A stretch of 56,452 nucleotides of DNA from an uncultured Bacteroidales bacterium (GCA_900318175.1 ONJQ01000017.1:1-56452); one strand, 5' to 3'. Counted from the stretch's first letter, positions 45,927 through 54,644 are shown. A program made the numbers and translations. Notes: a model not told the origin generated them from the sequence alone.

Positions 45927-45957
45927 TTTGCCAAACAAACGAAAATGTGTACTTTTG
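45927..45957 (+). promoter_or_regulatory. Promoter of gcvH
   Basis: TTTG (45927-45930), a 19-base spacer and TACTTTTG (45950-45957) match the Bacteroidota primary promoter closely. The gcvH ATG is 45 bases downstream. It is the clearest promoter in the window. Confidence 0.72.
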
Positions 45958-46002
45958 CAGAAAATTTTAAATGAATAAACAAACACTTAAAACAATAATA
46001 CA

Positions 46003-46380
46003 ATGAACATTCCTCAGAATTTAAAGTACACCCAGGACGACGAATGGGTAAGAGTTGAAGGCGAATTTGCTTATGTTGGTATCACCGACTATGCTCAGCA
46101 CGAATTAGGCGACATCGTTTTTGTCGACGTTGACTGCGTAGGCGACACCATTGGCGCCGGTGAGGCTTTCGGCAGCATCGAGGCTGTCAAGACCGTTGCC
46201 GACCTCCTTATGCCCGTTGAGGCCGAGGTGGTTGAGTTCAACACCAACCTCGACGATGCTTCCTCCATCAACAGCGACCCCTACGGCGAAGGCTGGATCA
46301 TCAAGATCAAACCCGCCAACATGGCCGACATCGATGCTCTGCTCGACAACATCGCCTATACCGCCAAAATCGGTGCCTAA
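46003..46380 (+). CDS. gcvH: Glycine cleavage system H protein
   Basis: The 125-residue lipoyl carrier protein of the glycine cleavage system, shuttling the aminomethyl group between P, T and L proteins. The N-terminus [15 protein letters not shown] is the family start, and the lipoylated Lys63 is in [12 protein letters not shown]. The fold and length are normal. It is monocistronic, with a strong promoter and a terminator at 46410. It is 42 kb from gcvP; in many bacteria the gcv genes are clustered, so here they are dispersed. Confidence 0.97.
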   Translation: MNIPQNLKYTQDDEWVRVEGEFAYVGITDYAQHELGDIVFVDVDCVGDTIGAGEAFGSIEAVKTVADLLMPVEAEVVEFNTNLDDASSINSDPYGEGWIIKIKPANMADIDALLDNIAYTAKIGA

Positions 46381-46409
46381 GCATTTGGTTGTATAACAGA
46401 AAACTCTAT

Positions 46410-46440
46410 GGGCAGTCACCTCACAGTGGCTGCCCGTTTT
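46410..46440 (+). terminator. Terminator of gcvH
   Basis: The stem GGGCAGTCAC (46410-46419) and GTGGCTGCCC (46426-46435) with one mismatch and a 6-base loop is followed by GTTTT. Confidence 0.8.
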
Positions 46441-46539
46441 CATGCCTTTGCGCGTTAATTCTTGTTAAAGTCTGTAAGATTTCCAACCCCTCTGCGTATT
46501 AATAGCAGAACAGAACACAAACAACAAAATCAAAGGACC

Positions 46540-46995
46540 ATGTCAAGACAAAACATCAAGGCTGCCCTCCTGCTGTTGGCCGTCGCCACCGTGCTGGCCG
46601 TGGCATGCCACAAACCGAGCGACCCCTCACGCGCCAAAGTCACCAATATCTCCAATAACGGATGCCTGTGGCACGCCGACGTCCAGGCCTTGGCGGACAA
46701 GGACTCGGACGACGAGCCGGAACGGGTGGAATTCAGCTACCGCAATGGTGTGCTGACCATTACGCACTACAACATGTGGGTAAATTGTGCCTTCGAACTG
46801 AACGGCATCGATGTGGCGATACACGTGGACAGCAACACCGTCACCGTTGACGAATGGGAGCACGACGGCCCCATAGCTGATTGTATCTGCCGGACGGACA
46901 ACACGTTCCAAATAGTCGACCTGCCGCGAGGCACCTACACCTTTGTTTTCAACAGTTGGAATCCCTCGCCCTACACCTGCACCTATACATTCTGA
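46540..46995 (+). CDS. Small hypothetical lipoprotein
   Basis: A 151-residue exported lipoprotein: leader RQNIKAALLLLAVATVLAVAC with Cys23 as lipidation site, then a linker (HKPSDPSRAK) and a beta-rich domain of about 115 residues. The domain has four Cys (CLWHADVQ; NCAFEL; DCICR; YTCTY), which could form disulfides outside the cytoplasm. The start at 46540 directly precedes the leader; an upstream alternative adds only polar residues. I do not recognise a family. It stands alone between gcvH and a repeat-containing gap. Confidence 0.65.
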   Translation: MSRQNIKAALLLLAVATVLAVACHKPSDPSRAKVTNISNNGCLWHADVQALADKDSDDEPERVEFSYRNGVLTITHYNMWVNCAFELNGIDVAIHVDSNTVTVDEWEHDGPIADCICRTDNTFQIVDLPRGTYTFVFNSWNPSPYTCTYTF

Positions 46996-47170
46996 AATTT
47001 TTGTGTCCGATAAAAAACTTCGTAAATCAATTCATGGCATATAATATTGATATTATATTACTTACCAATGATTTCATTCCTTCCGTCGGACACCAATGAT
47101 TCTGAACCAACCGCCACGTGCTTGAGCCCCAGAAGGGCTGCGGGTCTGACGCTAACGCTTCGCTCTGCCT

Positions 47171-47263
47171 TCGCTCGTTTTAGGTCAGTTCTCTAACATT
47201 TGTTCCTCATTTGTTCCTCTTTCATTGGACAAATGAAATAAAAAGTGAATGCGAAGGGGACAA
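47171..47263. repeat. MITE-like dispersed repeat, copy 2
   Basis: Bounded by TCGCTCGTTTTAGGTCA (47171-47187) and a weaker right end finishing GGAGCGA (47263), it contains TTTGTTCCTCAT, a second TTGTTCCTC unit and CATTGGACAAATG. Bases 47189-47210 are identical to 13932-13953, and 47197-47239 match 29262-29304 in reverse. The left end is preceded by a small hairpin (AGCCCCAGAAGGGCT). It is part of the 620-base gene-free stretch 46996-47615. Confidence 0.5.
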
Positions 47264-47540
47264 GAAGGAGCGAAGTTGCACTGGACGGAATGGAGACCGT
47301 GGGGAAAAATATGGGCTTGGACGGCCGCGACAGGACGGGAGGAAGGGCGGATGATGTGGCCTCCAAAAGCGGGCTGTCCCCTACCCTGCTGCGTCCCGGC
47401 CAGGGGCATGACCGGGAGGTGCCTTGGGAGATGGACAACGCTGCTAAAGAGGCCGGACAAGGCTGAAATGAGGGCTCTTGGGAGTGGGTGCCACCGGTGG
47501 GCGACAAAGTTTTTATTCTTTTTTTTCGTTGTTTCGAAAT
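47264..47540. other. GC-rich intergenic stretch with no convincing gene
   Basis: Between the repeat and the next promoter the sequence is GC-rich. One plus-strand frame (GTG at 47245 to TGA at 47466, 73 codons) has a mixed Gly/Asp/Arg composition, and longer frames overlap on both strands, but none has a recognisable family, signal peptide or repeat pattern. I see no tRNA, RNase P, SRP or tmRNA signature. It may be a worn gene or non-coding. Confidence 0.3.
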
Positions 47541-47548
47541 AATTTGCG

Positions 47549-47556
47549 TATTTTTG
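47549..47556 (+). promoter_or_regulatory. -7 promoter element upstream of the 47.6 kb outer-membrane gene
   Basis: TATTTTTG fits TAnnTTTG, with a TTG (47529-47531) 17 bases upstream. The first ATG of the leader-peptide frame at 47616 is 60 bases downstream. It probably drives the unit through waaA and tamL. Confidence 0.55.
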
Positions 47557-47615
47557 CAATGCGAAAGGGTATGTGCCTTTCGCTTACATTTAGTTGCAAA
47601 ACATATAACATATTG

Positions 47616-48473
47616 ATGAATATCAGAGAGAAAATAGTGCGCAGCCTGCTGCTGGCGGGATTGCTGCTGACGGTCGGCAACGGCACGGCCAGGGCTCAGA
47701 TAGACCTTACTATAGATACGCTGCAATGTCCCATTGTGGGTTTCAATGCCGGTGTGATGATCCCCTCGACAAAGTTCTCGTTCGAGACGGCTCCCGACGG
47801 GCTTCGGAGCCAGAATGCCACGATGGCCAGCCTGTACAATCCCCCCTACCTCTCGTTCGGAATTGAGGGCATGTACAAGTTCAAATCGAACTGGCTGGCA
47901 ACGCTGGAGGGCGACCTGTGGTTCGGAATGAATTCGAACAACCTGAATCACCGCATAGAACGCATGAGCGACCTCTTCACGCGCGACAGCACGGTGATAG
48001 GCGCCAACGGAACCGATGCCAACGTGACCTGCTACAACCGCGGTTTGAGTTTCAAGGCCGGCATAGGCAAGATATTCCCTCTCAATCCGGTGAGGAATCC
48101 CAACTCCGGCATACTGGCGCGGGTGAGCGGAGGCTACATGTGGCAACAGACCATCTTCCTGCTCAACAACGAACGCGCTCCACAACTCAGTGACGATTAC
48201 GCCCTCCTCTACGACCACCAGCGCAACGGCTTCATGCTGACAGAAGGGCTGGGCTACTGGTTTATGAGCACCCGTTCCGACCTGGCCAACATCTACGTCC
48301 TGTTCGAGGTGACGCAGTGCTGGAACCGCTCCACGCGCGAATATATGATTGACAACTACTTGGGTCTGCACGGCAAGGATAATCATCGCTACTTTGATTT
48401 GCTCTACAGCATAAAAATCTGCTGGATGTTCCCGCTGCGGGGCAAGGCAGACCACGACTATTATTTATATTGA
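47616..48473 (+). CDS. Conserved outer-membrane or periplasmic protein upstream of waaA
   Basis: A 285-residue exported protein: signal peptide IVRSLLLAGLLLTVGNGTARAQ, then strands of alternating hydrophobic/polar residues (GVMIPSTKFSFET; SFGIEGMYKFKSNWLATLEGDLWFGM; GLSFKAGIGKIFPLNP) and a Tyr-rich C-terminus, so a beta-barrel or periplasmic beta protein is likely. The start at 47616 gives a clean leader; the frame extends 46 codons upstream across the promoter. From memory, close relatives sit before the Kdo transferase gene in other Bacteroidales. The next gene begins 54 bases on. Role unknown, perhaps in LPS biogenesis. Confidence 0.75.
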   Translation: MNIREKIVRSLLLAGLLLTVGNGTARAQIDLTIDTLQCPIVGFNAGVMIPSTKFSFETAPDGLRSQNATMASLYNPPYLSFGIEGMYKFKSNWLATLEGDLWFGMNSNNLNHRIERMSDLFTRDSTVIGANGTDANVTCYNRGLSFKAGIGKIFPLNPVRNPNSGILARVSGGYMWQQTIFLLNNERAPQLSDDYALLYDHQRNGFMLTEGLGYWFMSTRSDLANIYVLFEVTQCWNRSTREYMIDNYLGLHGKDNHRYFDLLYSIKICWMFPLRGKADHDYYLY

Positions 48474-48527
48474 TAAAATTGTAACAAAAGGCTACGGCCC
48501 GCCGACGCGGGCAGAAAGGAATGAGTC

Positions 48528-49796
48528 ATGATGCGAATGTTGTATACGTTTGGGATACACTGCTACGCGGCAGGAGTGCGCGTGGCGGCGCTGTTCAACA
48601 GCAAGGCAGCCCAAATGGTGGCCGGATGGAAACGGACGTTCGGACGGCTGTCGGTGGCCCCCGTGGGCAAGGAGAAGACGGCTTGGTTCCACGCCTCGTC
48701 GCTGGGCGAGTTTGAGCAGGCACGGCCCGTGTTGGAGGGATTCCACCAGCAGCACCCGGACTACAAGATATGTGTCACCTTCTTCTCCCCCTCGGGCTAC
48801 GAGGTGCGCAAGGACTACCCCTTGGCGGACTTTGTCAGCTACCTGCCCATGGACACCCCTTCCAACGCCTCGCGCTACGTGAACCTGTTGCATCCCACCG
48901 TGGTATTCTTTGCCAAGTATGATTTCTGGTTCAACTATCTCGAACAGCTGCACCGACGCGAAATACCCACATATATTTTCTCGGCCATATTCCGCCCCAA
49001 CCAATATTTTTTCAAATGGTACGGCGTGTGGTTCCTGAAACACCTGCAGCGCAGTTTCACCCACCTGTTTGTGCAGAACGAGGAGTCGGTGAAGCTGCTG
49101 CAATCCCACGGGGTGCCGCAGACCTCCATAGCGGGCGACACGCGCTTTGACCGCGTCCACGCCATTGCACAGGGGGCAAAACACTATGCCGAGATTGAGG
49201 CTTTCCTGGCCCGGCATGAGGGCAACCAGGTGATACTGGCGGGCAGCTCGTGGGAGCCGGACGAGGACAATCTGCGCCACTATATGGACCATGCCGGCGA
49301 GCGGCTGACGCTGATTCTGGCTCCACACGTTATCAGCGACAGTCATCTGGAGCACATCGAATCGGTGTTTGCCAAGTATGGCTGCATCCGCTATTCGCAT
49401 CTGGCGGAAGACCAAGGCAAGGCACAGGTGCTTATCATTGACAACATAGGCATGCTCTCCTCACTCTACCAGTATGCCGACGTGGCCTACATCGGCGGCG
49501 GTTTTGGACACGGCATACACAATATCCTTGAAGCCGTCACCTTTGGGAAGCCCGTAGTCTTCGGGCCCAACTATCACAAGTTCAAGGAGGCCTGCGACTT
49601 GATTGCCAAAGGAGGAGCCTTCAGCTATGTGAGCTACATTCAGCTGCAACAGCATCTGGACGGACTGCTGTCCAACCCGGAGAATTACAATTTGGCCTCG
49701 GCGGTGTGCCGGAAGTATCTGGCCGACAACCTGGGCTCCACGCAACTCATTCTCAACAAGGTAAACGAAGACTTGAAACGTTACATCAGCGCATAA
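48528..49796 (+). CDS. waaA: 3-deoxy-D-manno-octulosonic acid (Kdo) transferase
   Basis: A 422-residue GT-B glycosyltransferase (GT30) that adds Kdo to lipid A precursor. After an N-terminal anchor-like stretch (LYTFGIHCYAAGVRVAALF) come WFHASSLGEFEQARPVL, the conserved acceptor region with catalytic Glu, then the FFAKYDFWFNYLEQL segment, and the nucleotide-sugar region VAYIGGGFGHGIHNILEAV, which is diagnostic. The number of Kdo residues added cannot be read. tamL follows after one base, so translation may be coupled. Start MMRMLYTFG: two close ATGs, choice minor. Confidence 0.95.
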   Translation: MMRMLYTFGIHCYAAGVRVAALFNSKAAQMVAGWKRTFGRLSVAPVGKEKTAWFHASSLGEFEQARPVLEGFHQQHPDYKICVTFFSPSGYEVRKDYPLADFVSYLPMDTPSNASRYVNLLHPTVVFFAKYDFWFNYLEQLHRREIPTYIFSAIFRPNQYFFKWYGVWFLKHLQRSFTHLFVQNEESVKLLQSHGVPQTSIAGDTRFDRVHAIAQGAKHYAEIEAFLARHEGNQVILAGSSWEPDEDNLRHYMDHAGERLTLILAPHVISDSHLEHIESVFAKYGCIRYSHLAEDQGKAQVLIIDNIGMLSSLYQYADVAYIGGGFGHGIHNILEAVTFGKPVVFGPNYHKFKEACDLIAKGGAFSYVSYIQLQQHLDGLLSNPENYNLASAVCRKYLADNLGSTQLILNKVNEDLKRYISA

Positions 49797-49797
49797 A

Positions 49798-52218
49798 TTG
49801 AAACATCTGTCACATATTCTGCCCCTCGTGGTGTTGGCAATGCTCACGGCATCGTGCAGCGTGGACAAGTATTTGCAGCCGGGACAGAAGGTGTTGCACC
49901 GCAATGAGGTGAATGTGACGATGGTGGACGGCAGCGAGGTGCCCCCGGAAGTGAACGAGGCACTGTCCAACATCAGGCAGTATTATTACCAGACACCCAA
50001 CAAGCGCTTCCTCTTCATGCGGTTGAAGATGAGGCTTTACTGCTCCACCAATCCCGACGACAGCAGCGGCTGGAGCCGTTTTTGGCGCAACCAAGGGGAA
50101 GCCCCGGTGGTGTACGACCCGCTGGCTGCGCAAAGGACAGCCGCACAGCTGGCCACCCTGCTGAAAACCAAAGGCTGCTTCAATTCGACCGTGACAACGG
50201 ACACGGTGCCGTATGGCTCCAACGCGGTGATAGCCCGCTACAACATCAAGGCCACGCACCGCCGACAGATCGACGACGTGACCTTTGGCTGCCGCCAGCA
50301 CGACGTGGACAGCCTGATGAAGGTGTGGAAAACGGAATCGCTGCTGAAGGCGGGCGACTACTACGACCAGCAAAAGATGACGCAGGAGCAGAACCGCATT
50401 GCCTCCCTGCTGAGGGATTCGGGCTATTATTACGCCAGCCCCGACCTGGTGCGTTTCTTTGTGGACACCACCTACGACAGCCAGTTGCTGAGCATCGCCG
50501 TGCGGACACGGCTGCCGCAGCGCCAGGTGGGCGACTCAATCCAGACCCACGCACCACTGCTGCGCTATAAGTTGGACAAGATTTATTTCTACCCCAACGT
50601 CTCTACATCTCTCAACGGCCAGCATCGACAGTTCGACACGCTGGTGTATCCCTACCGGTGGCGCGACAGCAACATAACCGACTACTATTTCATCCATGAC
50701 AAGACGATAAGCCCCTCGCCCCACACACTCTGCCGCACCATTCTGCTGCGCAGCAACACATTGTACAATCCACGATATACGAGCATCACCTCCAACGCCC
50801 TCTTTGGATTGCACAACTTCAAGTATGTCGACATCAGTTTTGAAGAGTCGCCCTTCAGCACGGACACCAATGCCCTGCTGGATGCCCGGATACGCCTGTT
50901 GAACAATACGCGCCACAGACTCTCGCTCTCGCTGGAACTCACCAACGCCTCCAACGTGAACCAGAAAGACGGGAATTTCTTCACGTCGGGCAATCTGGGT
51001 CTCGGAACCTCGTTGGGCTACCAGAACAACAACCTTTTCGGCGGGGCCGAACTGCTGAAGGTGGAAGGCGGTCTGCTGTTCGACCTGCCCAAGAACGTCT
51101 TCGGCACAAGGCAGAACGACTTCCATTCCACCTTTTCTTCTTTCGAGTATAACCTGAACTCCACCTTGGACCTGCCCTCCTTCCTCCTGCCCTTCGTCAA
51201 CCGGATGCCGGGACAGTACAACCGTCCCCATACACTGATTGGGATCAGCGCGGGATATATCTACCGCAATATCGTGATGCCGCTTACGGATGACAAGCCC
51301 ACCGATGTGGCCTTGGAGCGTATTCTTTTCAACACCTCGTTTGGCTACACGTGGAACCACCGCCGCTATCATCAGCACAAGTTCATACCTTTCAACCTCA
51401 CCTATACCCACATCCTTTCAGGCCACGAATATTACAGTTACCTCGACATCATCTCCTCCGACATACTTCGAGGGGTTTTCCAGTCGTATGACTACGTGCT
51501 GCTCAACACCCACTACGAATATACCTATTCCAACCAACGCATCGGTCTCAGACGCAATTTCGACTACCTGAACTTCTCCGTCGAGACTGCTGGCAACCTG
51601 CTCAACGGGATGACCAAGTTGCTCAGCCCCACTCATACCACCGACAGCCACTATTACCAGTACTTCCGCTTGGAGGGCGAGTATAAACGCTATATCTATT
51701 GGGGCGAGCAGAACACCCTTGTGTTAAGGGCGCTGGTGGGCTTCGGCCTTCCATACGGCAACTCCAACAGGCTGCCCTATGAGAAGATGTTTGTGGGCGG
51801 AGGCCCCACAACCCTACGCGGATGGCCGTTGCGCTATCTTGGCGGCTATGGAATGTTCTTCTCGGCGGGCGACCTGCCCATGGGTGTCGGCGAGTTCATG
51901 CTGGTGGGCAACATCGAGCAGCGTTTCCCGATAATCAGCATTTTCGAGGGTGCCGCTTTTGTCGATTTCGGCAACGTATGGCCCTATTCGAACTGGAGTT
52001 TCTTGGGAGACGAACGTCTCAGCCTTGGAGAACTGCTCAAACCCATAGCTCTCGATGTGGGTGTGGGTCTTCGCGCCAACGTATCCATTGCCACGCTCCG
52101 TCTCGACTTTGCCATCCCGCTCTTTACGCCCACGTATACCAACGACGACTCTTGGATTGGCTCCAACTGGAACTGGAAAAAGATAGCCCTCAACTTTGGA
52201 ATCAACTACCCATTCTGA
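49798..52218 (+). CDS. tamL: TamL: lipidated BamA/TamA-family outer-membrane protein, TTG start
   Basis: An 806-residue Omp85-family protein. The leader ends in LTASC, lipidated at Cys20, and SVDKYLQPGQKVLHRNEV follows, the TamL opening in this phylum. POTRA-like segments run from about 25 to 330 and a 16-strand-type barrel to the C-terminus (NFGINYPF). The motif GGGPTTLRGWPLRYLGGYG (RGW) in the barrel is the Omp85 lid motif. It begins with TTG at 49798, one base after the waaA stop; no ATG gives the leader. TamL normally works with TamB across the envelope, but no tamB is in the window. Inference: it supports outer-membrane assembly alongside LPS synthesis. Confidence 0.88.
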   Translation: MKHLSHILPLVVLAMLTASCSVDKYLQPGQKVLHRNEVNVTMVDGSEVPPEVNEALSNIRQYYYQTPNKRFLFMRLKMRLYCSTNPDDSSGWSRFWRNQGEAPVVYDPLAAQRTAAQLATLLKTKGCFNSTVTTDTVPYGSNAVIARYNIKATHRRQIDDVTFGCRQHDVDSLMKVWKTESLLKAGDYYDQQKMTQEQNRIASLLRDSGYYYASPDLVRFFVDTTYDSQLLSIAVRTRLPQRQVGDSIQTHAPLLRYKLDKIYFYPNVSTSLNGQHRQFDTLVYPYRWRDSNITDYYFIHDKTISPSPHTLCRTILLRSNTLYNPRYTSITSNALFGLHNFKYVDISFEESPFSTDTNALLDARIRLLNNTRHRLSLSLELTNASNVNQKDGNFFTSGNLGLGTSLGYQNNNLFGGAELLKVEGGLLFDLPKNVFGTRQNDFHSTFSSFEYNLNSTLDLPSFLLPFVNRMPGQYNRPHTLIGISAGYIYRNIVMPLTDDKPTDVALERILFNTSFGYTWNHRRYHQHKFIPFNLTYTHILSGHEYYSYLDIISSDILRGVFQSYDYVLLNTHYEYTYSNQRIGLRRNFDYLNFSVETAGNLLNGMTKLLSPTHTTDSHYYQYFRLEGEYKRYIYWGEQNTLVLRALVGFGLPYGNSNRLPYEKMFVGGGPTTLRGWPLRYLGGYGMFFSAGDLPMGVGEFMLVGNIEQRFPIISIFEGAAFVDFGNVWPYSNWSFLGDERLSLGELLKPIALDVGVGLRANVSIATLRLDFAIPLFTPTYTNDDSWIGSNWNWKKIALNFGINYPF

Positions 52219-52236
52219 TATTAATACATTATTTAT

Positions 52237-53199
52237 ATGACCATGTTCGACACTATTAAACAAATCTTCGACAACGAGCACTTCACCTCCGAGCCTCACC
52301 AGCTCTACGACCCCATTGAATACACGCTCCACCTTGGCGGCAAGCGCATACGCCCATTCCTGCTGATGACGGCCAACCGCATGTTTGGCGGCGAGGACAG
52401 CCAGGTGCGCAATGCTGCCATCGGGATTGAGGTGTTCCACAACTTCACCCTCCTGCATGACGACCTGATGGACAAATCGCCCATCCGCCGCGGACAGCCC
52501 ACCGTCTACCGCAAGTGGGACGAGAACACCGCCGTCCTCTCGGGCGACACCATGTTTGCCCTTGCCTGGCGCTACTTCCTGGCCCAGCCCTCGCCCCGTT
52601 TGCAGGAGATACTCTACTGCTTCAATCAGACGGCCATCGAAGTGTGCGAAGGCCAGCAATACGACATGAACTTCGAGCAGTCGGACCATGTGACCATCGA
52701 CGACTACATGATGATGATACGCCTCAAGACCGCCGTCCTCCTGGCCGGTGCGTTGAAGATTGGCGCCCTCTATGCCGGTGCCCCTGAGGCCGACATCGAA
52801 CACCTCTACCAGTTTGGAATCCACCTCGGCCTCGCCTTCCAGCTGCAGGACGACCTGCTGGACAGCTACGGCGACGTGGCCGAATTCGGCAAGCAGACCG
52901 GCCAGGACATCCGCGACAACAAGAAGACCTACCTCATCCTGAAAGCCCTCCAGACGGCTCCGCAGCCCCTCCGCGACGAGCTTGCAGCCCTCTTCTCCTC
53001 CACCCCTGCCGACAGCGACGCAAAGGTGACCCGCGTGCGCCAGATTTACGACCATCTGGGCATCCGCCAAGACGTCGAGGAAGCCATCGCCCAACAGTTC
53101 CGCCAAGCCCAGCAACACCTCGATTCCATCCGGCTCGAAACCCCGCTGAAAGCCCCTCTCCAAACCCTAATGGCGACCCTCTCCGGACGTAAAAAATGA
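52237..53199 (+). CDS. Polyprenyl diphosphate synthase
   Basis: A 320-residue trans-isoprenyl diphosphate synthase. The first aspartate-rich motif is LLHDDLMDKSPIRRG (Asp75-Asp79), the second FQLQDDLLDSYGD, and the substrate region GGKRIRP is at 34-40. The residue five before the first Asp is Phe70, a bulky position that in related enzymes limits product length, so C15-C25 products are more likely than octaprenyl, though this is only an indication. It starts 18 bases after tamL. It may supply prenyl precursors for quinones or carrier lipids. Confidence 0.9.
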   Translation: MTMFDTIKQIFDNEHFTSEPHQLYDPIEYTLHLGGKRIRPFLLMTANRMFGGEDSQVRNAAIGIEVFHNFTLLHDDLMDKSPIRRGQPTVYRKWDENTAVLSGDTMFALAWRYFLAQPSPRLQEILYCFNQTAIEVCEGQQYDMNFEQSDHVTIDDYMMMIRLKTAVLLAGALKIGALYAGAPEADIEHLYQFGIHLGLAFQLQDDLLDSYGDVAEFGKQTGQDIRDNKKTYLILKALQTAPQPLRDELAALFSSTPADSDAKVTRVRQIYDHLGIRQDVEEAIAQQFRQAQQHLDSIRLETPLKAPLQTLMATLSGRKK

Positions 53200-53239
53200 T
53201 AAAAAGAAAAATTTATTCTCGTATTTCGGAAAATAAGCG

Positions 53240-53247
53240 TATATTTG
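53240..53247 (+). promoter_or_regulatory. -7 promoter element of the exbB operon
   Basis: TATATTTG matches TAnnTTTG and lies 65 bases before the exbB ATG at 53312. A -33 element is not clear. The AT-rich leader between (ATTAATTAATAATTAA) is common before highly expressed genes in this phylum. Confidence 0.55.
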
Positions 53248-53311
53248 CAGAAATAATGTTTGAACACGAATTTAAATTAACTAATTAATAATTAACTCAT
53301 TAAATTAAATC

Positions 53312-54142
53312 ATGAAAAAAGTATTTGCTTTGATGTCAATCATTGGCTTATTGACATTCACCAATCTCAATGGTGTCATGGCTCAGGACAATGCTGCCCA
53401 GGCCGCAGAGCCCGCAACCGAACAAGTCGACCAGCAGACCGCTGACAGCGCCATCGCTGAAGCCCCCGTCGCTGAGGAACCCGAAACCGTCGCAGCTCCT
53501 GTGGAGGAGACCAAATCCTTCCACCAGGTTCTGAAAGAAAAGTACATCCAAGGTGGTGCAGGCTGGATGACCCCCGTTCTCCTCTGCCTCATCTTCGGTA
53601 TGGCTCTGGTTATCGAGCGTATCCTTTATCTGAACATGGCCACCACCAACGTGCAGAAACTGCTCGAAGGTATTGAAGGCTACGTCCAGAAAGGCGACTA
53701 CAAAGCAGCTAAGGACCTCTGCCGCGACACCCGTGGCCCCGTTGCCTCCATCTTCTACCAGGGTCTCGACCGCATCGACGAAGGCCTTGACAATGTTGAG
53801 AAGGCTGTCACCTCCTACGGTGGTGTCCAGATGGCTCGTCTTGAAAACAACATGACCTGGATTGCCCTGTTCATCGCCCTTGCTCCCTCCTTCGGATTCC
53901 TCGGCACCGTTGTCGGTATGGTCCAGGCATTCGATGACATCGAAGTTGCTGGTGATATCAGCCCGACCGTCGTCGCCGGCGGTATGAAAGTGGCTCTGTT
54001 GACCACCATCTTCGGTCTTATCGTCGCCATCATTCTTCAGATTTTCTATAACTACATCCTCACCAAAATCGAGAGCCTCGTTGCCCAGATGGAAGATGGT
54101 TCCATCACCTTCATGGACATCCTCGTCAAGAACAAGAAATAA
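53312..54142 (+). CDS. exbB: ExbB/TolQ-type proton channel subunit with signal peptide and acidic linker
   Basis: A 276-residue MotA/TolQ/ExbB protein that uses the proton gradient to energise TonB or a related partner. Leader MKKVFALMSIIGLLTFTNLN...AQ, then an Ala/Glu/Pro-rich periplasmic stretch (25-68: AAEPATEQ, APVAEEPETVAAPVEE), then three membrane segments near 87-107, 180-205 and 225-250. The last pair contain LAPSFGFLGTVVGMVQAFDD and MKVALLTTIFGLIVAIILQIF, family signatures. It heads an operon with a 4-helix membrane protein and two ExbD genes. No tonB is in the window. The long periplasmic linker is a phylum feature and may replace contacts of a separate protein. Confidence 0.93.
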   Translation: MKKVFALMSIIGLLTFTNLNGVMAQDNAAQAAEPATEQVDQQTADSAIAEAPVAEEPETVAAPVEETKSFHQVLKEKYIQGGAGWMTPVLLCLIFGMALVIERILYLNMATTNVQKLLEGIEGYVQKGDYKAAKDLCRDTRGPVASIFYQGLDRIDEGLDNVEKAVTSYGGVQMARLENNMTWIALFIALAPSFGFLGTVVGMVQAFDDIEVAGDISPTVVAGGMKVALLTTIFGLIVAIILQIFYNYILTKIESLVAQMEDGSITFMDILVKNKK

Positions 54143-54195
54143 TAGTTATAAGGAGTCCTTTAATTTAATTACAAACCCTAATTCCTTAAACTGTT

Positions 54196-54639
54196 ATGAA
54201 AGAAAAAACTGATAAAATATTAACCTTGGCACTCTTGGCGCTGGCAATCGTTGCAACAGTGTTTGCCTTTGTGTTCGCCTTGAATACCGTCAACAACTCC
54301 GGCATGTTCGACCTTGCTTTCTGGATGTTGGTAATCATGATTGGCTTCTCCATTCTCGCCATCGTGGTTTTCCTCTGCAAGAAACTTCTCGAACGCTTTA
54401 AAACAGAAAAAGGTTACCTTGTCAAATTCCTACTTCTCATTGCCCTCATCGTTGTCCTCCTCGTGGTCTCCTTCGTGCTGGCCAAGAGTGGTGATGTGGA
54501 CATTGTCAAGTACGGCATCTCCGAAGGCACTTCCAAACTCATCGGTGCTGCCTGCATCCTGAGCTACATCATCGTCATCGGAGCCGCCCTGGCAATCCTG
54601 GTAACTGAAGTAATGCCCAAATCAAACAAGAAAAAGTAA
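54196..54639 (+). CDS. Four-helix membrane protein between exbB and exbD
   Basis: A 147-residue integral membrane protein with four predicted helices (about 8-30, 40-62, 75-95, 112-138): ILTLALLALAIVATVFAFV, FWMLVIMIGFSILAIVVFL, FLLLIALIVVLLVVSFVLA and ACILSYIIVIGAALAILVT. Lysine-rich ends (KEKTDK, KSNKKK) face the cytoplasm. The loop after helix 3 (KSGDVDIVKYGISEGTSK) should be periplasmic. It lies 54 bases after exbB and 6 before exbD, so it belongs to the complex or its assembly. I know no tested function. Confidence 0.75.
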   Translation: MKEKTDKILTLALLALAIVATVFAFVFALNTVNNSGMFDLAFWMLVIMIGFSILAIVVFLCKKLLERFKTEKGYLVKFLLLIALIVVLLVVSFVLAKSGDVDIVKYGISEGTSKLIGAACILSYIIVIGAALAILVTEVMPKSNKKK

Positions 54640-54644
54640 GAACT

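Noticed and set aside
45764-46003. 80-residue upstream extension of Rho
   Set aside because: It overlaps gcvH's first codon, is hydrophobic and unlike Rho; [11 protein letters not shown] is the family start.
47264-47540. Housekeeping RNA (RNase P, SRP RNA, tmRNA, 6S)
   Set aside because: None of the conserved core sequences of these RNAs is visible on either strand.
47478-47615. 46-residue upstream extension of the outer-membrane gene at 47616
   Set aside because: It runs through the TATTTTTG promoter and hides the signal peptide that begins at 47616.
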